Source of the DNA: a virus
Strand: one strand, 5' to 3'
IMG/VR virus record: IMGVR_UViG_3300001450_000038
Span: 1-58,762 of that record
DNA: 58,762 nt
Both the position numbers and the translations under genes were made by a program. Shown in pieces: positions 44,128 to 52,409 of the stretch. Within the stretch, counting starts at the first letter, position 1. The number at the start of each line of letters is the position of its first letter. The notes under the pieces are model-generated. The model ran no database searches. It was not told the origin of the DNA and worked only from the letters and a program-made list of their open reading frames with translations.

Positions 44128-45012
44128 TTAAGCCCTAGGGAAACGATAAGTGCATAATTCAAAGTCAATATAGCCAATTGAGATATTTTTATTTAAGTTT
44201 TCCCTGATTCTTTCTGACACGATCTTTGATACAGAAACATCTTTGATATGAGACTTCACAGGATCTGATTGCCCTGAAATTAAATTATTATAATTATAAG
44301 GGAAATCTTTAATGGAAAAAGAGAAACCGTATGGGAAATCTTCATATGGGACATGAGTCATGTCTTTTCTGACAGAGTCTCTAAATAAAGATAAAACGGA
44401 ATCTAGAGTATAATTATCAAAGGATAATACCATAACTCTGATTCTAGTAGTAGTGTCTTCCTCTCCCCCGAAAGAAAATTCCTTGTTATCTGAAGAAGCT
44501 ACAGATATGAAACATGCTGGCAAAAAGTAAGTGGTCTCATCAAACTCTCCCGTTTTACCATACTGATAAGGTAACTCTGTAGCGCTATCTTTGAAATCAG
44601 AATGAATGATGATTTGAGCATCAGTATCATTTGTGATATAGGTATTTACTTCTTTTACTGTAGAATTTGCCGTCAAAGCATTGCTTGCTATCTCTGCACC
44701 AGAGGCTTGCGGGAAAATAAGTCTACCATTTTCGTAATCTGTAAAAATACCTCCATTTTCGTCATAATCACCTGTAATAAAATTATTCCCTAAGAAAAAA
44801 CCTGAGTTTGGATTATCAACTCCATATTCTCCTACAAGAGATCGGTACTTGCCTTGAAATCCTATATGAGTTGATGGTATATCAGAAAAAGATCCTGATA
44901 CAAAAGCATTATCTAAATCTATTTTATAAGCCTTAGCCGAATCACTCAACAAGCGATTTTCAAACCATAGGTAAAAACTGGATAAAATATTCTGATCAAA
45001 TTGTGCTTTCAT
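44128..45012 (-). CDS. Head-tail connector / tail terminator candidate
   Basis: 294 residues. MKAQFDQNILSSFYLWFEN starts a helix; the later part has RIRVMVLSFDNYTLDSVLSLF and ends SIGYIDFELCTYRFPRA. Order (capsid, adaptor, closure, completion, this gene, tube) matches the tail terminator in siphoviruses. No direct family recognition. Overlaps the previous gene by four bases. Confidence 0.45.
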   Translation of the reverse strand: MKAQFDQNILSSFYLWFENRLLSDSAKAYKIDLDNAFVSGSFSDIPSTHIGFQGKYRSLVGEYGVDNPNSGFFLGNNFITGDYDENGGIFTDYENGRLIFPQASGAEIASNALTANSTVKEVNTYITNDTDAQIIIHSDFKDSATELPYQYGKTGEFDETTYFLPACFISVASSDNKEFSFGGEEDTTTRIRVMVLSFDNYTLDSVLSLFRDSVRKDMTHVPYEDFPYGFSFSIKDFPYNYNNLISGQSDPVKSHIKDVSVSKIVSERIRENLNKNISIGYIDFELCTYRFPRA

Positions 45013-45650
45013 CTATCTAACCTTAACAAATTCTTTTTAAAATTCTCTATTAACTGCCCAATATACGGAGTCCTAGTAAACTTTACACCAGAAGATCTAT
45101 TTTTGACCTGTATCCCCGTACCAGAAGAAGATTGCCCAAAACCAGCAGAGCTGTATAGAAACTGCCCTAAGTTTGTTATACCTCCTTCTTCAACGCTTTT
45201 CGCCCAACTCTTTCCTGTCATCCAAGGGATCGGAGTCAAATTATATATGTCATCTGTAGAGGGTATATAAAAAGTAACGTTGTATTGCCCTTTGTTATTC
45301 CTTTTCCGTACCGTAAACCTAATCTTTTGTCTAAAAATCTCAGATATAATTTCCGTTGGATTATCTCCTCCTGAGAACCCTATAAAAGAAAAAAGGTTAC
45401 CGTATCCTCCCAAGCTTCCACTAGTATTAGACGCAGTCGGACCAGCATCTAATTCAACTGTGATTGGGTGTACTTTAAATTCTTTTTGTAGGTCTTTCTG
45501 CCTATCCTCTATTTTTGGAGCGATAACCTGCCGAATAGCCATCGCCATAGATTTACTATTCGGGCTATCTGCAGTAAGCTCTCTTAGTAGTTCTTTGGCG
45601 TTTATAGTCACCACGGGCTTTGAAACCCTCATGAAATTCTTTTTTGCCAT
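45009..45650 (-). CDS. Neck / tail completion protein candidate
   Basis: 213 residues. An N-terminal helix with KELLRELTADSPNS, then beta strands (KIRFTVRKRNNKGQYNVTFY) and a basic end (IENFKKNLLRLDR). It occupies the slot of HK97 gp10-type tail completion proteins, and SWAKSVEEGGI resembles their conserved W-and-G patch. One-base overlap with the upstream gene. Assignment by position mainly. Confidence 0.45.
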   Translation of the reverse strand: MAKKNFMRVSKPVVTINAKELLRELTADSPNSKSMAMAIRQVIAPKIEDRQKDLQKEFKVHPITVELDAGPTASNTSGSLGGYGNLFSFIGFSGGDNPTEIISEIFRQKIRFTVRKRNNKGQYNVTFYIPSTDDIYNLTPIPWMTGKSWAKSVEEGGITNLGQFLYSSAGFGQSSSGTGIQVKNRSSGVKFTRTPYIGQLIENFKKNLLRLDR

Positions 45651-46096
45651 TAGTTTTCACGTTTCAAAAAGATCGAGTAAAATTGAGTATCAAATGGTCC
45701 GATGATTTTTGCATCTCCATCAATTACAAAGAGTTGATCATCAACTTCTATCTTTGAACAAATCTTAAGTTTCTCGTATGCGTCAGCTTTTATTTTGACT
45801 CTAATTTGGCCTTCTGATCCTACAAGATTCATTTGTCCGTTCCCATCTAGTATATCTTCTTTTTGTTCGTTTTTATAATAAATGCGAGCAGGGAACGTGT
45901 ACTTGGTTAGAGTTATCTCAGAAGAGATTTTGGCTGCGTTTTTATTTCTGCCATACAAAGGGTTGAAATTAAGCTCAGCTGGGACCACAGAAGCCTCCTT
46001 GACGTAGATAAAGATATTTCTAGCAAATGTATCATGGACGTTACTTAAAGCTGAATTAATAGCGGATTTTTCAGCGTCTGTGAGTAAGGAGGGCAT
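45650..46096 (-). CDS. Head closure protein candidate
   Basis: 148 residues. N-terminal helices (LTDAEKSAINSALSNVHD), then a beta barrel-like region (VEASVV-type strands, GQIRVKIKADAYEKL, KIEVDDQLFVIDGDAKIIG). A small beta barrel here matches SPP1 gp16-type stoppers that seal the portal after packaging. Position agrees; no motif is decisive. Confidence 0.45.
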   Translation of the reverse strand: MPSLLTDAEKSAINSALSNVHDTFARNIFIYVKEASVVPAELNFNPLYGRNKNAAKISSEITLTKYTFPARIYYKNEQKEDILDGNGQMNLVGSEGQIRVKIKADAYEKLKICSKIEVDDQLFVIDGDAKIIGPFDTQFYSIFLKREN

Positions 46097-46097
46097 A

Positions 46098-46586
46098 TTA
46101 AACTAATTGACCAGACAAGTTAAAAGTTCCATCTGTCCCTGCGACTTGAACGGGGGAAGATTTTTGATAGTTATACTGGAAAAGGAGTCCATCAAGAGCT
46201 TCTTGAGCTTGTTCTCCTAAATCCTTATATGTTTTGGCTACAGAGTTTTTATTCTGTCTCTGGATTGTCGTATCACCTTCTTTAATGGTCACCCAATCTA
46301 CAGAATCAGAATAAGTAAATGATCTTAGAGATTCTCTTGCTGATTTTTGGTAATACCAGATCTCATACAATTTAGAAAAAATATTCTTTTCTACTTCAGC
46401 TAGACCTGTATTATCCATTAAGATCGCTCCAGTAGAGTCTACTGAAAATTCTTCATGTATAAGGCCATTAAACTCTCCAATATTAGTTTCCAGCCACCCA
46501 GAAACAAATCCAACATTATATGACCCCGTATCATTAGGGAAATCATATGTGACAATATCAGTAGCTAAAACTCCAAGATCATTCAT
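46098..46586 (-). CDS. Head-tail adaptor candidate
   Basis: 162 residues, mostly helical (EVEKNIFSKLYEIWYYQKSA, NSVAKTYKDLGEQAQEAL). Helical proteins just after the capsid gene commonly bind below the portal as adaptors, as in the gp6/gp15 group. The opening (GVLATDIVTYDFPNDTGSYN) is unrecognised. Positional inference. Confidence 0.45.
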   Translation of the reverse strand: MNDLGVLATDIVTYDFPNDTGSYNVGFVSGWLETNIGEFNGLIHEEFSVDSTGAILMDNTGLAEVEKNIFSKLYEIWYYQKSARESLRSFTYSDSVDWVTIKEGDTTIQRQNKNSVAKTYKDLGEQAQEALDGLLFQYNYQKSSPVQVAGTDGTFNLSGQLV

Positions 46587-46589
46587 TAA

Positions 46590-47012
46590 TTAAAAACCTT
46601 CTTTAAATAACCTTACAGTAGATTCGTAGTCTGGGGAACTTGGATCTAAAATTGGTTTAGATGAACCTTGAACTGTTACGTTGTGTTTCTGGACATAAAA
46701 ATCAAAAGATTTCATCAAAGATTTCCTAAGTAGGTTCATATTTCTCTCTCTTGGGATGCCAACTCTAGCTGCTAAATCAGTTAATTCAGAAGCATTACAA
46801 GAATCTAGACGTTGCCTGAAAACGTCTCGATGTAGTGTCCCATAAGGATTCATTTGAGGCATACCCAATAGATCTTCTAATTCTTTTACATGTTCAATCT
46901 GTTCCTCCTTAGAACTCCTGTGTTTACCATCAGTGACATCAAACTCTTCTAAGTGTTTCTTTTCAATTCCCTTTGAAGCTTTCATTTTCTTTGCTGGTTT
47001 TTTCTCACTCAT
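46590..47012 (-). CDS. Small basic protein next to the capsid gene
   Basis: 140 residues. Lysine-rich start (KKPAKKMKASKGIEKKH), then SELTDLAARVGIPRERNMNL, which resembles a small SAP/HeH-type helical motif that can bind nucleic acid. Lies directly after the capsid terminator. It could be a head protein or adaptor; no family recognised. Confidence 0.5.
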   Translation of the reverse strand: MSEKKPAKKMKASKGIEKKHLEEFDVTDGKHRSSKEEQIEHVKELEDLLGMPQMNPYGTLHRDVFRQRLDSCNASELTDLAARVGIPRERNMNLLRKSLMKSFDFYVQKHNVTVQGSSKPILDPSSPDYESTVRLFKEGF

Positions 47013-47043
47013 AATACATAATAGTTAAAATTTAGATAAAAAT

Positions 47044-47081
47044 CAAAAAAAAAGAGCCGCCCCTTATGGAGCGACTCTCTT
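47044..47081 (-). terminator. Intrinsic terminator after the major capsid gene
   Basis: Minus strand AGAGTCGCTCC, loop ATAA, GGGGCGGCTCT, then nine U. All eleven positions pair if two G-U pairs are allowed. It begins about 20 bases after the capsid stop. Confidence 0.9.
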
Positions 47082-47101
47082 TATAAGTAACATCAGGTTG
47101 A

Positions 47102-48241
47102 TTATACCACCAAGCCGATAAGAGCTGTATTGTCGATGCAAATACGACCCTCTTCAACTTTACCGTAGTATCCAATCTTGTTCTGACGAACAGAGAACTG
47201 ATCGTCAACAAGGACTTGGAATTCAGATGGTGATCCCTCACCAACAACGGTAGGACGGATAAGAGCATCCTTAGAACGGTCGATACCGATGAGAATTTCA
47301 TCATCACCAGTTACCCAAGTTCCAGATCCTCCACCACCGATAACAGTAGCACCTTCGGAAGCAACAACAGCACCAAAGAGCTTATTGAAGCGTTGTCCGA
47401 TGCCCATCTCGTTGATCTCCATAACATTAATTCCGTAGAAAGAAGGAAGACCAGCAGCACTGAAGAGTTCTTGACGAAGAGCGTCAGGAGCAGGAAGACT
47501 GTCCTTAACTGCAGATCCGTAAGGGGCTTCAGCGGTGTTGATTGGGTTATAAGCCATTGCCCGAAGCTCCTCGACCATTTCTGGAGAAATAAGGAGATCA
47601 GAAATACCAGATTTAATGCCTCCAACAGGAGTTCCTCCACTGAAGGAACTATTGATACGCTTACTCTTGGTAATCAGGTTATTAAAGTCTGCAAGGACAA
47701 AACGGTCAGCCGCAGAAGAACCAATGATGCTTCCACCAGCGGTTGTTCCAGTTCCAGTTCCTTTTACCAAAGCGGTAGCGAGAACGTTGAAAGCGGTAGT
47801 CGTTTGCTTGAGCAGGACTTCTTGAGCCATCCGAGTGAAAGTCTTACTTACAACATCGAGGCGAGCCTTACGGACGTACTTGCGATCAAACGCAAGAGCA
47901 CTGTCCAAAGTGTAAGTGCTGAACTTCAACTCATTGTGAGCGGGGAAGACTTGACTGTATGGGAGTCCACCAGCAACCTGTTGAGAATACACTTCAATGT
48001 AGTCTTGGTCGGTAATGTCGTGGAAAAGGTCCAAGGGAAGAGAAGGATTATCATCTTCTCCATAAGAAATCGTCGTATAGAGATTTCCAATGGTAGGAGC
48101 ATTGTTGATAACTTCAGATACAACAGGTCCAAGCAGTTCTGCAACTGCTGCCTGAGCCTCATAAGCCTCTTCACGATTATTAGATCCCATTGCTCTAATA
48201 AGAGCCAACTGATCTTCAGTTCTTTTAATTGTGATTTTCAT
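47102..48241 (-). CDS. Major capsid protein, HK97-fold type
   Basis: 379 residues. Helical start (KITIKRTEDQLALIRAMGS, then EAYEAQAAVAELLGPVVSE), an extended middle and a C-terminal domain with DQFSVRQNKIGYYGKVEEGRI, the strand pair often seen at the end of HK97-type subunits. LLISPEMVEELRAMAYNP is a P-domain-like helix. No long N-terminal delta domain, so a separate scaffold is expected, and the upstream protease-scaffold gene supplies one. Highest-output gene, judging by the strong terminator after it. Confidence 0.85.
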   Translation of the reverse strand: MKITIKRTEDQLALIRAMGSNNREEAYEAQAAVAELLGPVVSEVINNAPTIGNLYTTISYGEDDNPSLPLDLFHDITDQDYIEVYSQQVAGGLPYSQVFPAHNELKFSTYTLDSALAFDRKYVRKARLDVVSKTFTRMAQEVLLKQTTTAFNVLATALVKGTGTGTTAGGSIIGSSAADRFVLADFNNLITKSKRINSSFSGGTPVGGIKSGISDLLISPEMVEELRAMAYNPINTAEAPYGSAVKDSLPAPDALRQELFSAAGLPSFYGINVMEINEMGIGQRFNKLFGAVVASEGATVIGGGGSGTWVTGDDEILIGIDRSKDALIRPTVVGEGSPSEFQVLVDDQFSVRQNKIGYYGKVEEGRICIDNTALIGLVV

Positions 48242-48252
48242 TTTCGTAAATA

Positions 48253-48882
48253 TTAGCAGTTAAGTTTAAGAATTGCGTAAGCACCTGCGAAAGCATCAGT
48301 CGTTCCACCTTGTGACTCACGAAGTCCAGTTCCAATGAAGGTTCCGATTGAATGAGTGTGATGTTGACCGTGGTTAGCTGCAGTACTAGTGATACCAGTA
48401 ATAGTTCCATTCAAAGAAGGCACAGCGAACTGATTAACAGTAGGTGCGACTCCATTTGTGAGACCATTTGCATTGATTGTGAAGATACCTTTTGTAGCGA
48501 TAGGAACCGCTTCGCCAGATACAACACACTGAAGTTCTTCCTTCTTCTGTGGGTAGTATAGAAGGTTCTCTCCGTTTTCATCTTTAGCGCGGACATCGCG
48601 CAAAAGAATTCCGAGAGCTTTAGCATTACCTCCAGTAGCGACCATTTTGGTCACCTTGTAAGGTACTTCTGGGTAAAGGGAAAGACCTTTGCCCATAGTG
48701 GATTGATACGAGTCGGCATCGCCTCGTTCAACATAACTGACAGGATCGTCGGAAAGGTTAGCAGCGCTTACCTTTACAACAGAACCAGCCTCACCCGTTT
48801 CGGCATCAAGAGAATAGAAGTTGATAACATCATTCTCGTCATATTGACGAAAGGGCAATAAACGTGTAATTTCGTTAGCCAT
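48253..48882 (-). CDS. Head decoration protein candidate
   Basis: 209 residues. NEITRLLPFRQYDENDVINF with later VVSGEAVPIATKGIFTINA resembles head decoration or DUF2190-type proteins placed between protease and capsid. An unusual C-terminal tract, NHGQHHTHSIG, is His-rich and could bind metal or help trimerise. Follows the protease-scaffold gene and precedes the capsid gene by 11 bases. Stabilising the shell is the likely role. Confidence 0.6.
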   Translation of the reverse strand: MANEITRLLPFRQYDENDVINFYSLDAETGEAGSVVKVSAANLSDDPVSYVERGDADSYQSTMGKGLSLYPEVPYKVTKMVATGGNAKALGILLRDVRAKDENGENLLYYPQKKEELQCVVSGEAVPIATKGIFTINANGLTNGVAPTVNQFAVPSLNGTITGITSTAANHGQHHTHSIGTFIGTGLRESQGGTTDAFAGAYAILKLNC

Positions 48883-48902
48883 AATATATAATTGTTAATT
48901 TT

Positions 48903-50402
48903 TTAGTTTGCAACTTCTACAGAGAAGTTCTTCTTAAGCCTCTCGACAAAAGAAATTTGTTCGCTTGCTTCAGCGTTGTTATTAGGGATAGAAGCTTCAG
49001 CCTCTTCTCCTTCAACTTCAAGCTCTTCTTCCGACTCTTCTTCGTTAGCAGCCTCTTCTTCAGGTTCGTCACCTTCTTCACGGCTAGCAATAGCTTCGTC
49101 GATACGAGCTTTAATTTCTGCTTCTTTTGACTCAATATTCTTTTTGAGTTTGTGAGCAAAAATCACTTCAAGCTTTTCCTTATAGGAATTAAAATTTTCT
49201 TCGGAAGAACCTAGGTCTTTTACTTCAGCAGTAACCAAAGCGAGTTCTTTCTCGTTAAGGTCATAATCGCTATCAATAAAATTCATACGGTCATTGAAAA
49301 GGTCAACAGCAGCTTTTGCTTCAACCTCACCCCTAAGAGCGTCTAGTTCTTCTTTTGTTTGCTTAAAAGAGTCTTGCAACTCATTAAGCTCAGCTTCGGC
49401 TTTAGCCTTAGCTTCCTGCTCAACTTTCATCTTGGAAGTCCAAGACTCGTTGTGTTCTACGAGAGTATCGCGGATACTTTCGCTAACAGTTTTAGCCTCA
49501 GAGCCTTCCTTCACAGCAGAAGCAACACTCTTGGTCAACTGACAGATTAATTGATCAAATTGTTCGTTATCCATATTAAAAATACTTTTTAATTTGTTTG
49601 AGTTTACATTAATATTACTATTTCGGGAAATTTTTTCTACTTTTTTATTATCTAAATCATTTTTTGTTGTATAAACTCCCTTTACTGCGGCGGCAGGATT
49701 TTTAGTTAATGCTGCCCCTAAAGGATAAGTTTGGCCGACAATTAATCTATTCACAGGATTGCCGTTTTTATCGACTCCCTTCCCTCCTAACCCTCTAATA
49801 TATTGTTTTAAATCTTCTTTTTCAGCACCTTCTGCGATGATAGATTCGTTTAGATATTTAGAGCCAACAGCCACTTCAAACTGCTTGAATGCTAGTTCCC
49901 AGCTGGTAGAGATACTTTGATAAGACGGCTCCTCTTCTTCAGAAGCTTCTGTGATAGCCTCGGCTAATTCAGGATAAACAGATTTATAAATCAATCCAGC
50001 AGCATTAATATAAAAAGGCTCTGTTTTATCAGCATAAGATTCAATATCATTATCTTTAAAATCAAACTCTTTATCAGAGAATGAAGCATTAATCATATGA
50101 CCAACTATTTTATCTTTTTTGTGCTCAATATTGATTGGCTTATTAATAAAACGTTTTACAGCTGCGATAGCTGTTTCCGCATCAATGCCGTCTCCATTTT
50201 TATTAAACTCGTTCACCTTGGCCAAATTAAAGACCACAGGCAAAACATCGATATTCTCTTCTGGATTAAAGTCTTCTGGCAACAAAGATTCTGCGGCTTC
50301 TTGAATAGAACCTTTAGAAAGCCCAAATAATTCAAACTCTTCGTTTTTTATCTCCCTTACTTTTCCTTCAAATAAGCAAATGTTAAAATCATCCAACAAC
50401 AT
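48903..50402 (-). CDS. Prohead protease fused to scaffold
   Basis: 499 residues. The N-terminal half is a prohead serine protease: NKPINIEHKKDKIVGHM with H94, and PSYQSISTSWEL with the Ser near 163-167, the U35/U9 pattern. From about 277 the chain turns into a charged coiled coil (QEAKAKAEAELNELQDS) and a very acidic tail (EEGDEPEEEAANEEESE), as expected for a scaffold that is cut out during maturation. An in-frame ATG at 49574 (residue 277, MDNEQF) exactly at the junction could make the scaffold alone, as lambda C/Nu3 does. Confidence 0.8.
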   Translation of the reverse strand: MLLDDFNICLFEGKVREIKNEEFELFGLSKGSIQEAAESLLPEDFNPEENIDVLPVVFNLAKVNEFNKNGDGIDAETAIAAVKRFINKPINIEHKKDKIVGHMINASFSDKEFDFKDNDIESYADKTEPFYINAAGLIYKSVYPELAEAITEASEEEEPSYQSISTSWELAFKQFEVAVGSKYLNESIIAEGAEKEDLKQYIRGLGGKGVDKNGNPVNRLIVGQTYPLGAALTKNPAAAVKGVYTTKNDLDNKKVEKISRNSNINVNSNKLKSIFNMDNEQFDQLICQLTKSVASAVKEGSEAKTVSESIRDTLVEHNESWTSKMKVEQEAKAKAEAELNELQDSFKQTKEELDALRGEVEAKAAVDLFNDRMNFIDSDYDLNEKELALVTAEVKDLGSSEENFNSYKEKLEVIFAHKLKKNIESKEAEIKARIDEAIASREEGDEPEEEAANEEESEEELEVEGEEAEASIPNNNAEASEQISFVERLKKNFSVEVAN

Positions 50403-50410
50403 ATTATGTC

Positions 50411-50416
50411 TTACAC
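50411..50416 (-). promoter_or_regulatory. GTGTAA element before the protease-scaffold gene
   Basis: Minus strand GTGTAAGACATAAT then ATG; eight bases between hexamer and start. It overlaps the stop codon of the portal gene. Confidence 0.45.
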
Positions 50417-52366
50417 GGAAATTTGAGTTGAATGATATAAAATTGCAGAAGCCAAGTCATCCAATTGATGTTGACATCCTAATTCTAGAACTTTTTGGTT
50501 GACTGCGAGAGAAGACAGCTTGTCTAAATCTTGAACTATTTCTGATAAAGTAGGCTCCCAATCAATACTGTCTTTAGCGATAACAATAGATTCACAAACT
50601 TGAGTCACCATCTCCTTCTTTTGCTTAGACATTCTTTTGAGTCCAAACTTTGAAGCGAATTCTCTAAAAGCTAAAATTTCAAGTTCATTGATTCTTTTAG
50701 TGGCTTCCACGATGTTTTTCTTTGAGTAAGAGGAATTAGAGACCCCAATCGGTCTTCCCCCAGACGGTGCAACAGCTTGAGGTTTATTAGGTTCTGGAGA
50801 ACCACCCTCTTCTTCATTATACAAATTAATTGTATTTACAAGAGGCATATAATGCCCTTTTTCACGCTCTTCCTTAAATTTATCTTGAGCTACTTGCATA
50901 TCAGAAGCCTTAGGGAAAACTCCAGTGTGGACAACCTTCATGCCTTGTTCTGGGGTAAGGACTCCCAACTCCATCAATCTTGTGGCCAACTTTGACAGGT
51001 TATTGTCATCCATTGTATCTGTCCTAACAAATTTAGCTTCTGGCCAAGAACGAAGGCCAGCAGCCTTGCATATTCTTCTGATCTCAGGATTAATAAAGTC
51101 ATTTAGGAAGGCTCTACGAGACTCTTCTAATCTCTGGAAGAAAACCTTCATTTTGATTTGAGTATCCGAATATTTGGATTCTCCTATAAGAATGTTCTGC
51201 AAACCCTGTTCAATATCTCTGTTTAAGACTTCGTATTTTTCTGGGCCTACGACTTTCCGAATATCTGGAATGATAAAATCTGCTTTTGTTGTATAGTCAG
51301 AAACAAGAACACGACCAACACTCTGATTCTTAAATATTTGCTGCATGGCAGCTAGGTTTCGGTGATTGACTCCGCCCTTATCTGGCTCATTGCCCATTGT
51401 CACTAATAAAACTACATTCTCAATAGAACGACTAATTGCCTGATCAATATTCTTCAATTCTATTTTTCTATTAATATCATCAAGAACAGAATAACCTAAG
51501 GGGATCGCCAAAGGCTCGTAATCTTGCTTTTTAGCGAAAACAACGTGCAATAATTGTGGGTCAAGTTTAATTTGAACTCTAGTCATTGCATAAGAACTTT
51601 TTCCTGATTTAAGGGCTTGTTGGACATCTTCGGGCAAAGATTTAAACATTTCTAACTCATGTTCTGTCTCTGGCTTTTGCAGCCGAGAAATTTCAAATGG
51701 AGATAATACCTTAAAATATTCATAGCCACTAAATGAAACAGAGCCTTTTGTTGCGATATCTGTGGGGTTGATCAAAAGATATCTAATAGGGATTTCTTTC
51801 CTAGAACTAGCCCCATAAGCTTCTAGCATTTTTTGTGAATTTTTAAGAGGTATTTTCCCATCTACTCTATAAAAGAAGACGTTACCTGATCGGTAATACT
51901 CTCTGAAGTATTGTTGTTTTAAATCATGCATCTTGATTCTTTTGAACCAAGCGTCGATAAATTTTCTAGATTTTTCTGTACCCCCCTCAAGATATACTTC
52001 TGAGTCAGCAAATTCAGACAAAAGATCAATCGTGCCTTTAAAAGAAGAAATATTAAAATAAGCTTTTTGACAAAGTTCTACTGCTTCTTTAGCGTCTGCA
52101 GAGTCTTTCTCATAGTTAAACGGTAAGATTCCGTTTTTGATATTTTCAAATTTATTACCTAAGCCTGAAGTGGCAACAGCATTGGTACGAGCTTTCGTTC
52201 TAGCTGTAGGAGAGTCTAAACGAGAAGACTCTGAGCTGAAAACAGGTTCTCCAATTAGTTCTGGCTGAAAACCCTCGTCTTGAGGTTGAATTAGGTTTTC
52301 AAGTGGAATTTTTTTCTTATTGAACTTTTCCCAATATTCAGAGCGTTTAGTATATCTACGAGCCAT
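50411..52366 (-). CDS. Portal protein
   Basis: 651 residues. Portal-type core: YFNISSFKGTIDLLSEFADS, then YFREYYRSGNVFFYRVDG and LLINPTDIATKGSVSF, a long helix with KIELKNIDQAISRSIENVVL, and VFFQRLEESRRAFLNDFINP. It forms the dodecameric ring through which DNA enters and leaves. The C-terminal 130 residues (after KASDMQVAQDKFKEE) form an added domain not needed for the ring. Between terminase and protease, as in most tailed phages. Confidence 0.85.
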   Translation of the reverse strand: MARRYTKRSEYWEKFNKKKIPLENLIQPQDEGFQPELIGEPVFSSESSRLDSPTARTKARTNAVATSGLGNKFENIKNGILPFNYEKDSADAKEAVELCQKAYFNISSFKGTIDLLSEFADSEVYLEGGTEKSRKFIDAWFKRIKMHDLKQQYFREYYRSGNVFFYRVDGKIPLKNSQKMLEAYGASSRKEIPIRYLLINPTDIATKGSVSFSGYEYFKVLSPFEISRLQKPETEHELEMFKSLPEDVQQALKSGKSSYAMTRVQIKLDPQLLHVVFAKKQDYEPLAIPLGYSVLDDINRKIELKNIDQAISRSIENVVLLVTMGNEPDKGGVNHRNLAAMQQIFKNQSVGRVLVSDYTTKADFIIPDIRKVVGPEKYEVLNRDIEQGLQNILIGESKYSDTQIKMKVFFQRLEESRRAFLNDFINPEIRRICKAAGLRSWPEAKFVRTDTMDDNNLSKLATRLMELGVLTPEQGMKVVHTGVFPKASDMQVAQDKFKEEREKGHYMPLVNTINLYNEEEGGSPEPNKPQAVAPSGGRPIGVSNSSYSKKNIVEATKRINELEILAFREFASKFGLKRMSKQKKEMVTQVCESIVIAKDSIDWEPTLSEIVQDLDKLSSLAVNQKVLELGCQHQLDDLASAILYHSTQISV

Positions 52367-52374
52367 ATCAAAGT

Positions 52375-52380
52375 TTACAC
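52375..52380 (-). promoter_or_regulatory. GTGTAA element before the portal gene
   Basis: Minus strand GTGTAAACTTTGAT then ATG; eight bases between hexamer and start, in the 43-bp gap after the terminase gene. No -35-like hexamer at the usual distance. Confidence 0.5.
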
Positions 52381-52409
52381 TAAAGTTATAAAAGTGACTT
52401 TAGAACTTT

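Noticed and set aside
47393-48256. A 287-codon open frame on the plus strand opposite the capsid gene
   Set aside because: It mirrors the capsid frame, its translation is low-complexity Ser/Arg-rich, and the capsid gene fully accounts for the stretch.
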